Origin: Eubacteriaceae bacterium
Lineage (GTDB): Bacteria; Bacillota; Clostridia; Eubacteriales; Anaerofustaceae
Direction of reading: 5' to 3'
Assembly: GCA_009782875.1 (NCBI GenBank)
Contig: WRIE01000008.1
Location: 1-64,000 of the forward strand
Length of the DNA: 64,000 bases
Positions 26,126-36,049 of this stretch are shown in pieces. Positions within the stretch are counted from its first letter, which is position 1. Each line of letters opens with the position of its first letter. The notes under the pieces are model-generated. The model saw nothing but the letters and a program-made list of their open reading frames with translations, was not told the DNA's origin and did no database searches. Both the position numbers and the translations under genes were made by a program.

Positions 26126-27210
26126 GGAATTCCTCCTCCATCATTTCTTTCAGCGTCAAGCCTATTTGCCATCTCTGACTGTTTTGATGGAAACAAATGT
26201 GCATATCGGTAGGTTATATCGATACTCTCATGACCTACCCTATCAGCTATTGCAAGCGGTGTAAATCCCAGCTCGATCAATAACGAAACATGGGAATGGC
26301 GCAAATCATGGACTCGAATCCTCTTCACTCCAGCATCTTTACTGCCCCGGTTCATTTCATGGTGCAGGTAGCTTTTTGTGATCTCAAACATTCGCTCATC
26401 CGGTTTGATTCCATAGAGCTGCTTCAAATAGTCTTGGATTTCACCACAAAGGAAACTGGGAATCGTTAGTGTCCGTTTGCTTTTCGTTGTCTTCGGATCA
26501 GTGATGATGTCTTCCCCCTTGATTCTCTGGTACGACTTATTGACACTAAGCGTTTCATTTGTAAAATCGAAATCAGCTGGAGTAAGCGCCAGCATCTCCC
26601 CCAACCGCAATCCACACCAGTACAAAACTTCAAAGGCATAATAAGAAATGGGCTTGTCCATCATCACAAATGCGAATTTCAAGTATTCGTCTTTCGTCCA
26701 AAACTGCATTTCCGATGCCTCTTTCTTGCCAATGGAACCTGCATTTGATGCAGCATTGCCCTTTAGCCCATAATGCCTGACTGCGTGGTTGAGAATTGCA
26801 CTCAACTGGTTATGGATAGTTTTCAAGTATGTGTCAGAATAACCCTTCCCTTCTTGGCTCCGGTATTTCATAAGCTCATTTTGCCAAGCAAACACATCTG
26901 TGGTCTTTATGTCACTAAGCCTCTTTTTCCCGAAATAGGGCATTAGATGCGTGTTGATGATATTCTCTTTCGTCTGCCAAGTGTTGTAGCGGATACGATT
27001 TTTCAGATCGGATGAATATACCTTGAAGAAGCTCTCAAATGTCATTTCAGGGTTTCCAATAGCCATTTGAAGAAAATCGCGCTCCCATTCAAGAGCCTCC
27101 CGCTTTGTTGGAAATCCTCGTTTCATTTTTTGCTTTCTCTTACCTGTCCAATCAACATACCGGCAACTTGCATACCAGGTGCCTGCTTTTTTGTCCTTAT
27201 ACGCTGGCAT
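26077..27210 (-). CDS. int: Tyrosine recombinase / integrase
   Basis: The protein has 377 residues, starting at ATG 27210 (MPAYKDKKAGTWYASCRYVD). The N-terminal AP2-like arm-binding domain is followed by a SAM-like core-binding domain (FFKVYSSDLKNRIRYNTW) and the catalytic domain: Arg202 in CGLRLGEM, H-x-x-R at 301-304 (HDLRHSH), His327 in VGHES and the nucleophile Tyr336 in YRYAHLF. All key residues are present, so it should be active. It is the Tn916/ICE-type integrase of this element, and the guaA 3' end repeated at 21.43 kb and 29.73 kb is the likely attachment site. It is downstream of the Xis-like gene, which ends at the integrase start. Confidence 0.9.
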   Translation of the reverse strand: MPAYKDKKAGTWYASCRYVDWTGKRKQKMKRGFPTKREALEWERDFLQMAIGNPEMTFESFFKVYSSDLKNRIRYNTWQTKENIINTHLMPYFGKKRLSDIKTTDVFAWQNELMKYRSQEGKGYSDTYLKTIHNQLSAILNHAVRHYGLKGNAASNAGSIGKKEASEMQFWTKDEYLKFAFVMMDKPISYYAFEVLYWCGLRLGEMLALTPADFDFTNETLSVNKSYQRIKGEDIITDPKTTKSKRTLTIPSFLCGEIQDYLKQLYGIKPDERMFEITKSYLHHEMNRGSKDAGVKRIRVHDLRHSHVSLLIELGFTPLAIADRVGHESIDITYRYAHLFPSKQSEMANRLDAERNDGGGIPWQGEFLTKKEDGEAK

Positions 27211-27215
27211 GCTTC

Positions 27216-27407
27216 TCACTCGCCAACAACAGAGTTACCATACAGCTTCTCATTGAAGTATTGGCGGCTAACCCGCCCACTGATTGTTATGAATCCCTTC
27301 TCCTTCAAATCGTCATTTAGAGAGCGTATCAGTTTATACGCATAAGCTGTGGACACCCCCAACTCCTCTGCGATGTCTCCTGCCCTCAAGAATGTTTGGT
27401 TTTTCAT
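27216..27407 (-). CDS. Excisionase-like helix-turn-helix protein
   Basis: The protein has 63 residues. FLRAGDIAEELGVSTAYAYK (residues 6-25) is a helix-turn-helix resembling MerR-type or excisionase winged helices, followed by a short wing (GFITISGRVSRQYFNEKLYG). Its position directly upstream of the integrase, with coupled stop and start, is typical of a recombination directionality factor or Xis. GGAGGTAAC precedes the start. Its promoter is probably the minus-strand one at 27448-27475. Confidence 0.7.
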   Translation of the reverse strand: MKNQTFLRAGDIAEELGVSTAYAYKLIRSLNDDLKEKGFITISGRVSRQYFNEKLYGNSVVGE

Positions 27408-27447
27408 GTTACCTCCATATTGTAAGCTTTTTGTTTACATTGTATCC

Positions 27448-27475
27448 ATTATACTAAATTCGTCAAGTTAGTCAA
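27448..27475 (-). promoter_or_regulatory. Sigma-A-type promoter for xis-int operon
   Basis: On the minus strand TTGACT, a 16-base spacer and TATAAT lie 41-68 bases before the xis start. It is back to back with the promoter of the Xre gene, so the regulator can control both. Confidence 0.65.
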
Positions 27476-27502
27476 TACTTTGATAAATACTTTTGATTTT
27501 CT

Positions 27503-27532
27503 TTGGCACAATTGTTTCATAGAAGTTATACT
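27503..27532 (+). promoter_or_regulatory. Sigma-A-type promoter for the Xre regulator
   Basis: TTGGCA, an 18-base spacer and TATACT, 40 bases before the ATG of the Xre gene. Confidence 0.55.
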
Positions 27533-27571
27533 TATCTTTAATAACGAAAAGCAAATCAAGGAATGGTACAC

Positions 27572-28042
27572 ATGTCTATCGGAGATCGAATCAAAACAAT
27601 CCGAAACTATAGAAAAATGACACTTAGAGAACTTGGGCTGGCTGTCGGGTTTGATGAAAACTCGGCTAACGTAAGGATTGCCCAGTATGAGTCTGGAACC
27701 AGAACCCCAAAAGAGGACATGGTCAAAAGAATAGCAAATGTCTTAGGTGTAAACCATCGCTTTATCAGCACACCTACTGTAGATTCTGATGAAGATTTGA
27801 TGTACACACTTCTGGAGCTTGATTGGCAAAATCCATTGGAATTGATCGAAATTGGCGATGCGGCATCGAATGATGCAGAACTCGTAGCAATTAGTTTTAA
27901 CAGTGAGGGAATTAACAAATATCTTAGTGAATGGGTTGTCGTAAAAAAACGTTTGTCAGATGGTCAAATCAGTGAAAATGATTACCTTGAATGGAAACTC
28001 GGTTGGTATAATAATAGCAAACTCGATGGACTGGATGCATAA
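27572..28042 (+). CDS. Xre-family regulator of the integrative element
   Basis: The protein has 156 residues and starts at ATG 27572, with AAGGA 9 bases upstream; an ATG at 27563 is too close to that site. Residues 2-62 are a Cro/cI-type helix-turn-helix (IGDRIKTIRNYRKMTLRELG, AQYESGTRTPKEDMVKRIANVLGV). The C-terminal part, ending YLEWKLGWYNNSKL, is a conserved tail in this family. Divergent from xis-int with overlapping control regions, it is probably the repressor of element excision. Fragments of sister genes lie at 8928-9104 and 15016-15073. Confidence 0.85.
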   Translation: MSIGDRIKTIRNYRKMTLRELGLAVGFDENSANVRIAQYESGTRTPKEDMVKRIANVLGVNHRFISTPTVDSDEDLMYTLLELDWQNPLELIEIGDAASNDAELVAISFNSEGINKYLSEWVVVKKRLSDGQISENDYLEWKLGWYNNSKLDGLDA

Positions 28043-28094
28043 GCAAGCCATTTGAGATGGCTGCAGCATATCTAACCAATTATATTGGCAACAA

Positions 28095-28330
28095 TTTTCA
28101 CAACCATGACGATTGTGACGATATTCTTCCTATGCAGGCTACTCTCAAAATATCGACACAATCGACATAATCGTCACACAAGAAAAATCAAGTGCCCAAT
28201 GACAATTAATTTAGTTTTAATCATCCGACTCATACGGCATCCATTCTAAATTTTACTCCATATTCGTTCCAAAGCCTGGCTGCCTCAATATTTAATTTTC
28301 GCGACAAGAGATTTGGCTGGATCTAGGAAC
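28095..28330 (-). repeat. Second copy of the RepA-like gene 3' end with iteron-like repeats
   Basis: 28230-28325 on the minus strand matches the last 30 or so codons of the RepA-like gene (LSRKLNIEAARLWNEYGVKF compared with LSRKLNVEADRLWNEYGIRY). 28100-28180 matches the iteron-like region at 24540-24625. The pair is therefore a direct repeat of about 230 bp spanning 3.5 kb, and homologous recombination between the copies would delete the integrase module. Confidence 0.75.
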
Positions 28331-28355
28331 TCGACAGTACAAATGTAAAGGTGAC

Positions 28356-29507
28356 ATGATGGACTATAATAAACCTGATCTTGAGCCGAACGGCGATGAA
28401 GTTGAGTTTTACAAGCAAGTCGCAGACTTGCTTGCAGCAGCTCGCAAACACTCCAAAAAGCAAATGGATAGCACAATTGTAGTGACCTACTTCGAGGTTG
28501 GGCGTATGATCGTCAAGCGCGAACAACAGGGTCAAAAAAGGGCACAGTATGGTGCAAAACTGATAATAGGACTGTCTGAGTATTTGACCAGGCAATACGG
28601 CAGGGGGTATTCTGTTGCAAATCTAAAAAATATGAGAAAATTCTACCAAGTATATTCACCAACAATAATGCAATCACTGTCTGAACTTTCAGAAGAAAGC
28701 TATTCGCTAATCAGTGTTTTTGGCGGAAATCAAAAAGGGCAGACACTGTCTGCCCAATTCATTAATACTTGGTCACATTACCAAGTATTAATGCGAATCG
28801 AAGACGAATCAGCCCGACGTTTTTACGAAATCGAAGCAGCAAACCAGCAATGGCCAGTCAGGCAATTGCAACGCCAGGTCGGAAGTTCGCTGTATGAGCG
28901 GTTGGCACTTTCCCGCGACAAGGACAGGGTTATGGCTTTGGCGATCGAAGGCCAAACAGTTGAAAAGCCCCAAGATATTTTCAAAACTCCGTATATATTG
29001 GAATTCACTGGGCTTGAGGAACGATCAGAATATAGCGAATCCGACTTGGAACGGGCTCTGATAGACAATTTGCAGAAGTTCATGCTCGAACTAGGCAAAG
29101 GCTTTTTGTATGAAACACGGCAGAAACGGTTTTCTTTTGATGAAAAATCGTTCTATGTCGACCTCGTGTTTTACAACCGGCTGCTCCAATGCTACGTCCT
29201 GATAGACCTTAAGATTGGCGAACTGAAGCATCAGGACTTAGGTCAAATGCAGATGTATGTCCATTACTTTGACCGATACGTCCGTCAGACGTTTGAAAAT
29301 CTCACAGTTGGCATACTATTGTGCAGCCAGAAAAACGATAACATTGTCGAGCTGACCTTGCCAGAAAACAGCAATATATATGCTTCAGCGTACAGTCTTT
29401 ATCTGCCAGACAAATCACTTTTGCAACGCAAGCTAGCTGAGTGGATAGAGGAATATGAGGACGAACAAGAGATAAAAAAACTGGCGGAGGGTGATGAAAC
29501 AGAATGA
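28356..29507 (+). CDS. DUF1016 (YhcG-type) PD-(D/E)XK nuclease-family protein
   Basis: The protein has 383 residues; ATG 28356 or 28359 follows AAAGGTGA. The N-terminal domain (residues 20-165) is helical with the family signature TYFEVGRMIVKREQQGQKRA...YGRGYSVANLKNMRKFY. The C-terminal domain has a PD-(D/E)XK core: E near residue 247, FYVDLVFYNRLLQCYVLIDLKIGEL with the D and the D-x-K, then GQMQMYVHYFD. These proteins frequently travel with restriction systems and mobile elements, and nuclease activity is predicted rather than shown here. It lies between the second repA 3' end and the guaA repeat, as element cargo. Confidence 0.85.
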   Translation: MMDYNKPDLEPNGDEVEFYKQVADLLAAARKHSKKQMDSTIVVTYFEVGRMIVKREQQGQKRAQYGAKLIIGLSEYLTRQYGRGYSVANLKNMRKFYQVYSPTIMQSLSELSEESYSLISVFGGNQKGQTLSAQFINTWSHYQVLMRIEDESARRFYEIEAANQQWPVRQLQRQVGSSLYERLALSRDKDRVMALAIEGQTVEKPQDIFKTPYILEFTGLEERSEYSESDLERALIDNLQKFMLELGKGFLYETRQKRFSFDEKSFYVDLVFYNRLLQCYVLIDLKIGELKHQDLGQMQMYVHYFDRYVRQTFENLTVGILLCSQKNDNIVELTLPENSNIYASAYSLYLPDKSLLQRKLAEWIEEYEDEQEIKKLAEGDETE

Positions 29508-29522
29508 GGCAGAAACTCAGAC

Positions 29523-29850
29523 CTGGCAATATCATGCATGCCTCGGCGAGTTGCTCTTTGTTGTGCATCTGTCATCAAAAATACTCCTTACTGCTTTGGC
29601 ACTAGCAAACCATTTGCTATCATCCTAGCTTGTGGCGAGGAAACACAATTGTTATCAAAATGTTATCACTATAAAAAAACAGCCCAAAAAAGCGCATACC
29701 TATCAGCTTTTCTGGGCATAGACTCTTATTCCCATTCGATAGTTCCCGGTGGTTTCGCTGTTATGTCGTACACCACACGGTTAACATCCTCAACTTCACT
29801 TAAAATCCTATTTGATATCTTGGCAAGCAGCTCCAAATCGATACGAGCCC
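29523..29850 (-). repeat. guaA-end repeat, copy C (carries the intact guaA end)
   Basis: From 29573 downward the minus strand reads MTDAQQRA, the first codons of the MmeI-like gene, then diverges. Above it come the same 105-bp spacer, the hairpin 29682-29717 and the true end of guaA. It matches copy B across its length. Confidence 0.8.
29682..29717 (-). terminator. guaA terminator
   Basis: GCCCAAAAAAGC pairs with GCTTTTCTGGGC around a 12-base loop, 8 bases beyond the guaA stop. The T-rich arm can serve both strands. Confidence 0.75.
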
Positions 29851-30676
29851 AGTCAGCCGTCATCGCATCTTGGCTTGCGACAGCCCTAAGCGCAATGGTG
29901 TTTGAATAAGTCCTCTCACCATTCTTGACGCCTGTGCTGCTGACGCCAGGAAAAATAGCAAAGTATTGCCACACTTCTCCTGCTTGGCCAGACTCTTCGA
30001 TTTCAGTTGTGAAGATAAAGTCTGCTTCCCTCAAAATCTCCAGCTTTTCTTCAGTGATGTCTCCGATTATCCTGATCCCAAGACCAGGTCCTGGGAATGG
30101 TTGGCGATTGACGACAGAGCCAGGCAATCCAAGAGCTGCCCCAACTTCCCTTACCTCGTGTTTTAGCAGCTCCCTTAACGGCTCGACTAGCTCAAATGGC
30201 ATATCTTCAGGCAAACCGCCTACATTGTGGTGGCTCTTGACCAAGCCGCCGCTTGCCGATCCGCTCTCAATTACATCAGAGAGAATTGTGCCCTGGAGGA
30301 GGAACTTAGCTCCTTGCTGCTTAATTGATTCTTCATGGAAGACAGCTATAAACTCCTCGCCAATGATTTTTCTCTTCTTCTCGGGATCAGTTATTCCGGC
30401 GAGTTTTCCGAGGAAGCGGTCTTTGGCGTCGATGCATATCAAGTTCAAGTCGAAGTTTTTCTCAAATGCTGCTATCACATTTTCTTTCTCGTTCTTTCGC
30501 AAGAGTCCATGATCGACTAGGATGCATGTCAAGTTCTTGCCTATAGCCCTGCTGACCAATGCGGCAGAGACCGAGGAGTCCACTCCGCCAGAGAGAGCGC
30601 AAATGACCTTCTCATCTCCAATTCGCTCTTTTAAAATTTCCAACTGGTTTGCGATAAACAACTCTGTATTCATCAT
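29726..30676 (-). CDS. guaA: GMP synthase, ATP-pyrophosphatase/synthetase half only
   Basis: The protein has 316 residues; bacterial GuaA is usually about 510. It starts just before the ATP-pyrophosphatase P-loop (ALSGGVDSS, residues 27-35) and carries the whole synthetase and dimerisation domain ([23 protein letters not shown], ending KPPGTIEWE). The N-terminal class I glutamine amidotransferase domain (about 190 residues) is absent and not found upstream. It would convert XMP to GMP with free ammonia, or with a separate GATase subunit as in archaea. guaB lies 139 bases upstream on the same strand. The 3' end is the attachment site repeated across the neighbouring islands. Confidence 0.9.
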   Translation of the reverse strand: MMNTELFIANQLEILKERIGDEKVICALSGGVDSSVSAALVSRAIGKNLTCILVDHGLLRKNEKENVIAAFEKNFDLNLICIDAKDRFLGKLAGITDPEKKRKIIGEEFIAVFHEESIKQQGAKFLLQGTILSDVIESGSASGGLVKSHHNVGGLPEDMPFELVEPLRELLKHEVREVGAALGLPGSVVNRQPFPGPGLGIRIIGDITEEKLEILREADFIFTTEIEESGQAGEVWQYFAIFPGVSSTGVKNGERTYSNTIALRAVASQDAMTADWARIDLELLAKISNRILSEVEDVNRVVYDITAKPPGTIEWE

Positions 30677-30815
30677 TTTTTGGCGCAGTATACCACTATT
30701 TTAGAAATGGGAAGAATGCGCTGTCTCCTTGTTAAAATAATTAAGGGCTTGCTGTGATTGCGTCTAGCCACTATCCCTTGGGATTTATTAGTCGAATTGT
30801 TGGTTAACTAACTAT

Positions 30816-32291
<1,476 letters not shown>

Positions 32292-32448
32292 TCAAGCTTG
32301 GCAGGCGGTTGCCAAACTATCTGTAAAATAAAAAAATGCGAATCAATCTATCTTCTTTTGCATGATTATATCATTCTGGCAAGAAAACCGCAAAAAGTTT
32401 TTTTCAAAACACGGTGGATACATCCAAACAAACCATAATAACACGCGC

Positions 32449-32470
32449 TTTTTTCACCTGCGTGAAAAAA
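32449..32470. terminator. Short hairpin upstream of guaB
   Basis: TTTTTTCAC pairs with GTGAAAAAA around a 4-base loop. It lies between the divergent guaB and patatin-like genes, and its role (terminator or operator) is not clear. Confidence 0.4.
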
Positions 32471-32545
32471 TACTAGAAAAACGGCAATTAGCATCAGGAA
32501 ATATTTGATATAATAAAAACAAAATGGAAGTGTGGGCAAGCAGTG

Positions 32546-33841
32546 ATGGCTAGATGTGGACTTGTTTTAAGCTCTGATGGAGCCAAAAGCTCCTTTGAGA
32601 TTGGGGCATGGAGGGCAATCAGGGAATTAGACATTGAAATTACAACAGTAGCTGGCTCTTTTGTCGGGGCGCTTAACGCCGCGCTAATTGCCCAAGGCTC
32701 GTTTGACACTGCGGTCAAATTCTGGGGCAGAGCGTTGACATCCCAAATGTTTTATGACACTTCAAGCCTCTTAGTGGAAAAATACACTAATGAATGGTCA
32801 ATAGTCGATGTCGCCACATTCAGGAAAAGCTTTGCTGATTATATTGGATCGGGAGCCGAGGAGCTGCGGGCACTGAGAGACGCTATTGCATTCCATATTG
32901 ACGAGAAGACAGTCAGGGTGTCTGGGACATCGCTTTCCTTCGTCTCCCTTGCATTGGACAAGCTGGCTGTACGGCCTATCACATTGGACGAAGTGCCTGA
33001 TGGACAACTCGCCCACTATTTGCTTGCAGCTACATGCTACCCACAAATTGCCCATTCTACACGGATTTTTGACAGCATGTTTTCAATTGGCCATTCGCCT
33101 TTTAAGAGTATCGACATTGACAACGTTGATTTGGTGCTGACCACAGACGAGGTTGCTATCATACCGCCACACTTGCGCCCGTTGGCGACGATTATTAAAT
33201 CCAATGAGATTCTAGAGTTTTCAGCCCAAGAGTCTCTCGATGCCATTAAACACAAGATCAAAAACGGGCATATCGAAACACTCAAACTATTTGCTAAATC
33301 CCTTGGCAACTATTTTTACATTGTCGAGGGGCCCCAAGTTGAATTTGATATTTTTTGCAACAAACTGGGAAGCCCCCTCCCTGCCCACCTAGGCTCGCTG
33401 GTGGAGTTTATGCTCTCTACTGACATAAAGAGCCGCAGAACCATACTAAACGCTATGTCTTCCCTCGCTGCCCAAGCAGGCATAGAGAGCGCTGACATTG
33501 CCCTTGCCCTTCTAGAGAACATTGGGCGTTTTTTAGGCATAGCAGCCAATGAGAAGCACTCAAAAGACCGTCTGCTCGCTTTGTGTGTGGAGACAAGCAA
33601 AAAACTGCTTGAGGCTGCTAAATATTCAATAATGGAACACAACACTTTCGCAGAAATCCTCGCAAATATTGAAGACCCAGGCAACAACTTGCCAGGGCCT
33701 GAGCTTTTCATGAAATATTTCCTTTTATTCATCTCAGCCAAGCCCGACAAATACCCCAAACTACAACATTTCTTAAGCTGTTTGCACCAAAAGACCATCT
33801 TGGCTTTGGCTACACTATTGTATATCTACTATGCGGCATAA
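32546..33841 (+). CDS. Patatin-like protein lacking the catalytic serine
   Basis: The protein has 431 residues; GTG 32543 is an alternative start. The N-terminus follows the patatin fold: GLVLSSDGAKSSFEIGAWRA aligns with 'GLVLSGGGAKGAYEIGVW-A', and AGSFVGALNAALIAQG with 'AGTSVGALNAALFAQG'. Phe39 stands where the nucleophilic Ser of GxSxG is expected, the oxyanion-hole glycines are changed (SSDGAKSS), and no DGG/DGA catalytic Asp is evident later. It is thus probably a non-enzymatic member. The C-terminal half is helical with no recognised domain. It is followed by the iscR operon but separated from it by its own promoter. Confidence 0.75.
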   Translation: MARCGLVLSSDGAKSSFEIGAWRAIRELDIEITTVAGSFVGALNAALIAQGSFDTAVKFWGRALTSQMFYDTSSLLVEKYTNEWSIVDVATFRKSFADYIGSGAEELRALRDAIAFHIDEKTVRVSGTSLSFVSLALDKLAVRPITLDEVPDGQLAHYLLAATCYPQIAHSTRIFDSMFSIGHSPFKSIDIDNVDLVLTTDEVAIIPPHLRPLATIIKSNEILEFSAQESLDAIKHKIKNGHIETLKLFAKSLGNYFYIVEGPQVEFDIFCNKLGSPLPAHLGSLVEFMLSTDIKSRRTILNAMSSLAAQAGIESADIALALLENIGRFLGIAANEKHSKDRLLALCVETSKKLLEAAKYSIMEHNTFAEILANIEDPGNNLPGPELFMKYFLLFISAKPDKYPKLQHFLSCLHQKTILALATLLYIYYAA

Positions 33842-33889
33842 CCGCTGCCAATCCCAGTTAAAAGCATAGTAATTTAGTAGAAATTTATG

Positions 33890-33918
33890 TTGACAACACT
33901 TCTGGATCTTACTATAAT
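33890..33918 (+). promoter_or_regulatory. Consensus promoter of the isc operon
   Basis: TTGACA, a 17-base spacer and TATAAT, 35 bases before the iscR start codon. Confidence 0.85.
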
Positions 33919-33928
33919 AATACCATAG

Positions 33929-33938
33929 TAGTTAACTA
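33929..33938 (+). promoter_or_regulatory. Possible IscR operator
   Basis: A perfect 10-bp palindrome, TAGTTAACTA, lies between the -10 box and the iscR start, placed to allow autorepression by the Rrf2 regulator. It is inferred from position and symmetry only. Confidence 0.4.
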
Positions 33939-33952
33939 GGATTTAAAGGTAA

Positions 33953-34393
33953 ATGAGAATATCAACTAAAGGACGATACGGCCTTCGCGCTTTAATCGAC
34001 ATTGCGGTCAACAGCGAAACTGAGCCAGTATCTATCAGCTCCATTGGGGAGCGCCAATCAGTATCTACAAGTTATCTGGAACAGCTCATTTCCAAGATGA
34101 AAAAAGCTGGTTTTTTAGACAGTGTCAGGGGCGTCAACGGAGGTTATATGCTTGCCAGGGCTCCCGAAGAGATTTCAATTGGGGATGTGCTTCGCACATT
34201 GGAAGACGGCCTGACACCAGCAAATTGCTTGGGGGATGAATGCGGAAGCGCTGATTTTTGCGTAGAAAAAGTTGTTTGGGAAAGAATAAACGAGAGTGTG
34301 AATGCTGCTGTTGACAGTTTGTGGCTGCAAGATCTCATTCAAGCGCAAAAAGAGTTTCAAAACGAGGTAGAACGGGAAAACTGCACCCTTTAA
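33953..34393 (+). CDS. iscR: Rrf2-family regulator, IscR-like
   Basis: The protein has 146 residues; AAAGGT lies 5 bases before ATG 33953. The winged helix-turn-helix occupies residues 1-65 (MRISTKGRYGLRALIDIA; VSTSYLEQLISKMKKAGFL; VRGVNGGYMLA). Three cysteines, Cys92, Cys97 and Cys103, sit in the Fe-S-binding loop (NCLGDEC...DFC) as in IscR/CymR-type sensors. It probably senses Fe-S status and controls its own operon. It is followed at 25 bases by the cysteine desulfurase and then by IscU. Confidence 0.9.
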   Translation: MRISTKGRYGLRALIDIAVNSETEPVSISSIGERQSVSTSYLEQLISKMKKAGFLDSVRGVNGGYMLARAPEEISIGDVLRTLEDGLTPANCLGDECGSADFCVEKVVWERINESVNAAVDSLWLQDLIQAQKEFQNEVERENCTL

Positions 34394-34418
34394 TATTTGA
34401 AAGTTTGAGTATCTATTT

Positions 34419-35594
34419 ATGATTTATCTGGACAACGCCGCAACAACTATGGCAATGCCTGAAGTTTTGGAGGCAATGGCTCCTTATTTCACACAAGCTT
34501 ACGCCAACCCATCCAGTGTCTATTCTTTTGCGGCTGATAATAAAAAGGCGATTGATGATGCCCGCCATATCATAGCTGAGTCACTAAATGCGGCTGACAA
34601 CGAGATCTTTTTTACCGCCGGCGGCACCGAATCCGACAATTGGGCATTAATAGGCGCCTTTGAAGCTAATTCGCAAAAGGGCAGCCATATTATTACAACT
34701 CGGATCGAGCACCATGCGGTGCTCCATACATGCGAGTACTTGGAGAGCCGCGGAGCAGAAATCACATATTTGGATGTTGATGAATTTGGAATAATTGACA
34801 TCAACCAGCTTGAGGCAGCGATAAGGCCCGACACCATACTTGTCACTGTCATGTATGCGAACAATGAAATTGGCACTCTTCAACCGATCAAGGAGATTGG
34901 CCAGATAACAAAGAAGCATGGAGTGATTTTCCACACTGACGCAGTGCAAGCATATGCGCATTTGCCCATCGATGTGGATGATCTGAATATAGACTTGCTG
35001 TCTGCCAGCGCACATAAGTTATACGGGCCAAAAGGAATTGGTTTTTTATATGTCCGCAAAAGGACGAAGATAGCGAACTTCGTCCATGGCGGAGCCCAAG
35101 AGAAGGGCAAAAGGGCAGGCACAGAAAATGTGCCTGGAATTGTGGGATTTGGCGAAGCTGTAAGGCTGGCGATCCCCACGCGTGAAGAGCGCGCAGCCAA
35201 AGAAGTAGAATTAAGAGACTACTTGATTGACTCGGTTTTGTCGAGAATCGAATATAGCAGGCTTAACGGCCATAAAAGCCAACGGCTGCCTAACAATGCA
35301 AATTTCTCCTTTCAGTTTATTGAAGGGGAATCAATGCTGCTAATGCTCGACATTGCCGGGGTATGCGCTTCAAGCGGATCTGCTTGCACCTCTGGGTCAC
35401 TCGATCCATCCCATGTGCTATTGGCGATTGGATTGGCCCATGAAACAGCCCATGGCTCGTTGCGGCTCACACTAAACCACACTACTACCAAAGAAGAATT
35501 GGATTATGTAGTGGGAAAACTCGAAGAAATTATTATTAAGCTAAGAGCTATGTCACCTTTATATGAAGACCACTTGAAAAGGCAAAAAAACTAA
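34419..35594 (+). CDS. iscS: Cysteine desulfurase, IscS/NifS family
   Basis: The protein has 391 residues. It is a class V aminotransferase fold: N-terminal YLDNAATT, substrate/PLP segment GGTESDNWAL, the PLP Lys200 in SASAHKLYGPKG, and the active-site persulfide Cys323 in SSGSACTSG. It removes sulfur from cysteine and passes it to the scaffold IscU encoded 11 bases downstream. All key residues are present. A short fragment of this gene recurs at 40866-40912. Confidence 0.93.
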   Translation: MIYLDNAATTMAMPEVLEAMAPYFTQAYANPSSVYSFAADNKKAIDDARHIIAESLNAADNEIFFTAGGTESDNWALIGAFEANSQKGSHIITTRIEHHAVLHTCEYLESRGAEITYLDVDEFGIIDINQLEAAIRPDTILVTVMYANNEIGTLQPIKEIGQITKKHGVIFHTDAVQAYAHLPIDVDDLNIDLLSASAHKLYGPKGIGFLYVRKRTKIANFVHGGAQEKGKRAGTENVPGIVGFGEAVRLAIPTREERAAKEVELRDYLIDSVLSRIEYSRLNGHKSQRLPNNANFSFQFIEGESMLLMLDIAGVCASSGSACTSGSLDPSHVLLAIGLAHETAHGSLRLTLNHTTTKEELDYVVGKLEEIIIKLRAMSPLYEDHLKRQKN

Positions 35595-35605
35595 GGGAGA
35601 AGAGT

Positions 35606-36049
35606 ATGTCAGTGTACAGCGATAAAGTATTAGATCATTTTGAGAGCCCACGAAATGTTGGAGAGATTGAAAACGCAAGTGGAGTTGGCACCGTCGGCAA
35701 CGCGAAGTGCGGGGATATAATGCGCATTTTTCTCGATATCGGTGATGATGGCATGATAAATGACGTAAAGTTTAAAACTTTCGGCTGTGGGGCTGCGATA
35801 GCAACCAGCAGCATGGCCACCGAGCTTGTAAAAGGCAAAAGCATCCAGGATGCGCTCAAAGTGACCAACAAAGCTGTCATGGAGGCTTTGGATGGATTGC
35901 CAACCGCAAAGATCCATTGCTCCTTGCTCGCCGAAGAGGCAATCCACGCTGCATTGTGGGATTATGCCCAAAAAAACGGGCTTGAGATAGAAGGGTTGCA
36001 ACAACCGAAGTCTGACATACATGAGGATGAGAGCGAAGAAGAAGATTAA
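35606..36049 (+). CDS. iscU: Fe-S cluster scaffold, IscU/NifU type
   Basis: The protein has 147 residues; GGGAGAAG precedes ATG 35606. The three cluster ligands Cys35, Cys61 and Cys105 (NAKCGD, GCGAAIATSSM, KIHCSLLA) are conserved, with the Asp after the first Cys. The C-terminal 20 residues are an acidic tail (HEDESEEED) beyond the usual fold. It receives sulfur from IscS and assembles Fe-S clusters. It is the last gene of the iscR-iscS-iscU operon. A decayed partial copy lies at 39661-39790. Confidence 0.93.
   Translation: MSVYSDKVLDHFESPRNVGEIENASGVGTVGNAKCGDIMRIFLDIGDDGMINDVKFKTFGCGAAIATSSMATELVKGKSIQDALKVTNKAVMEALDGLPTAKIHCSLLAEEAIHAALWDYAQKNGLEIEGLQQPKSDIHEDESEEED

Noticed and set aside
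26077-27210. Integration into a tRNA gene
   Set aside because: No tRNA-like sequence near the element ends; the repeated segment is the guaA end.
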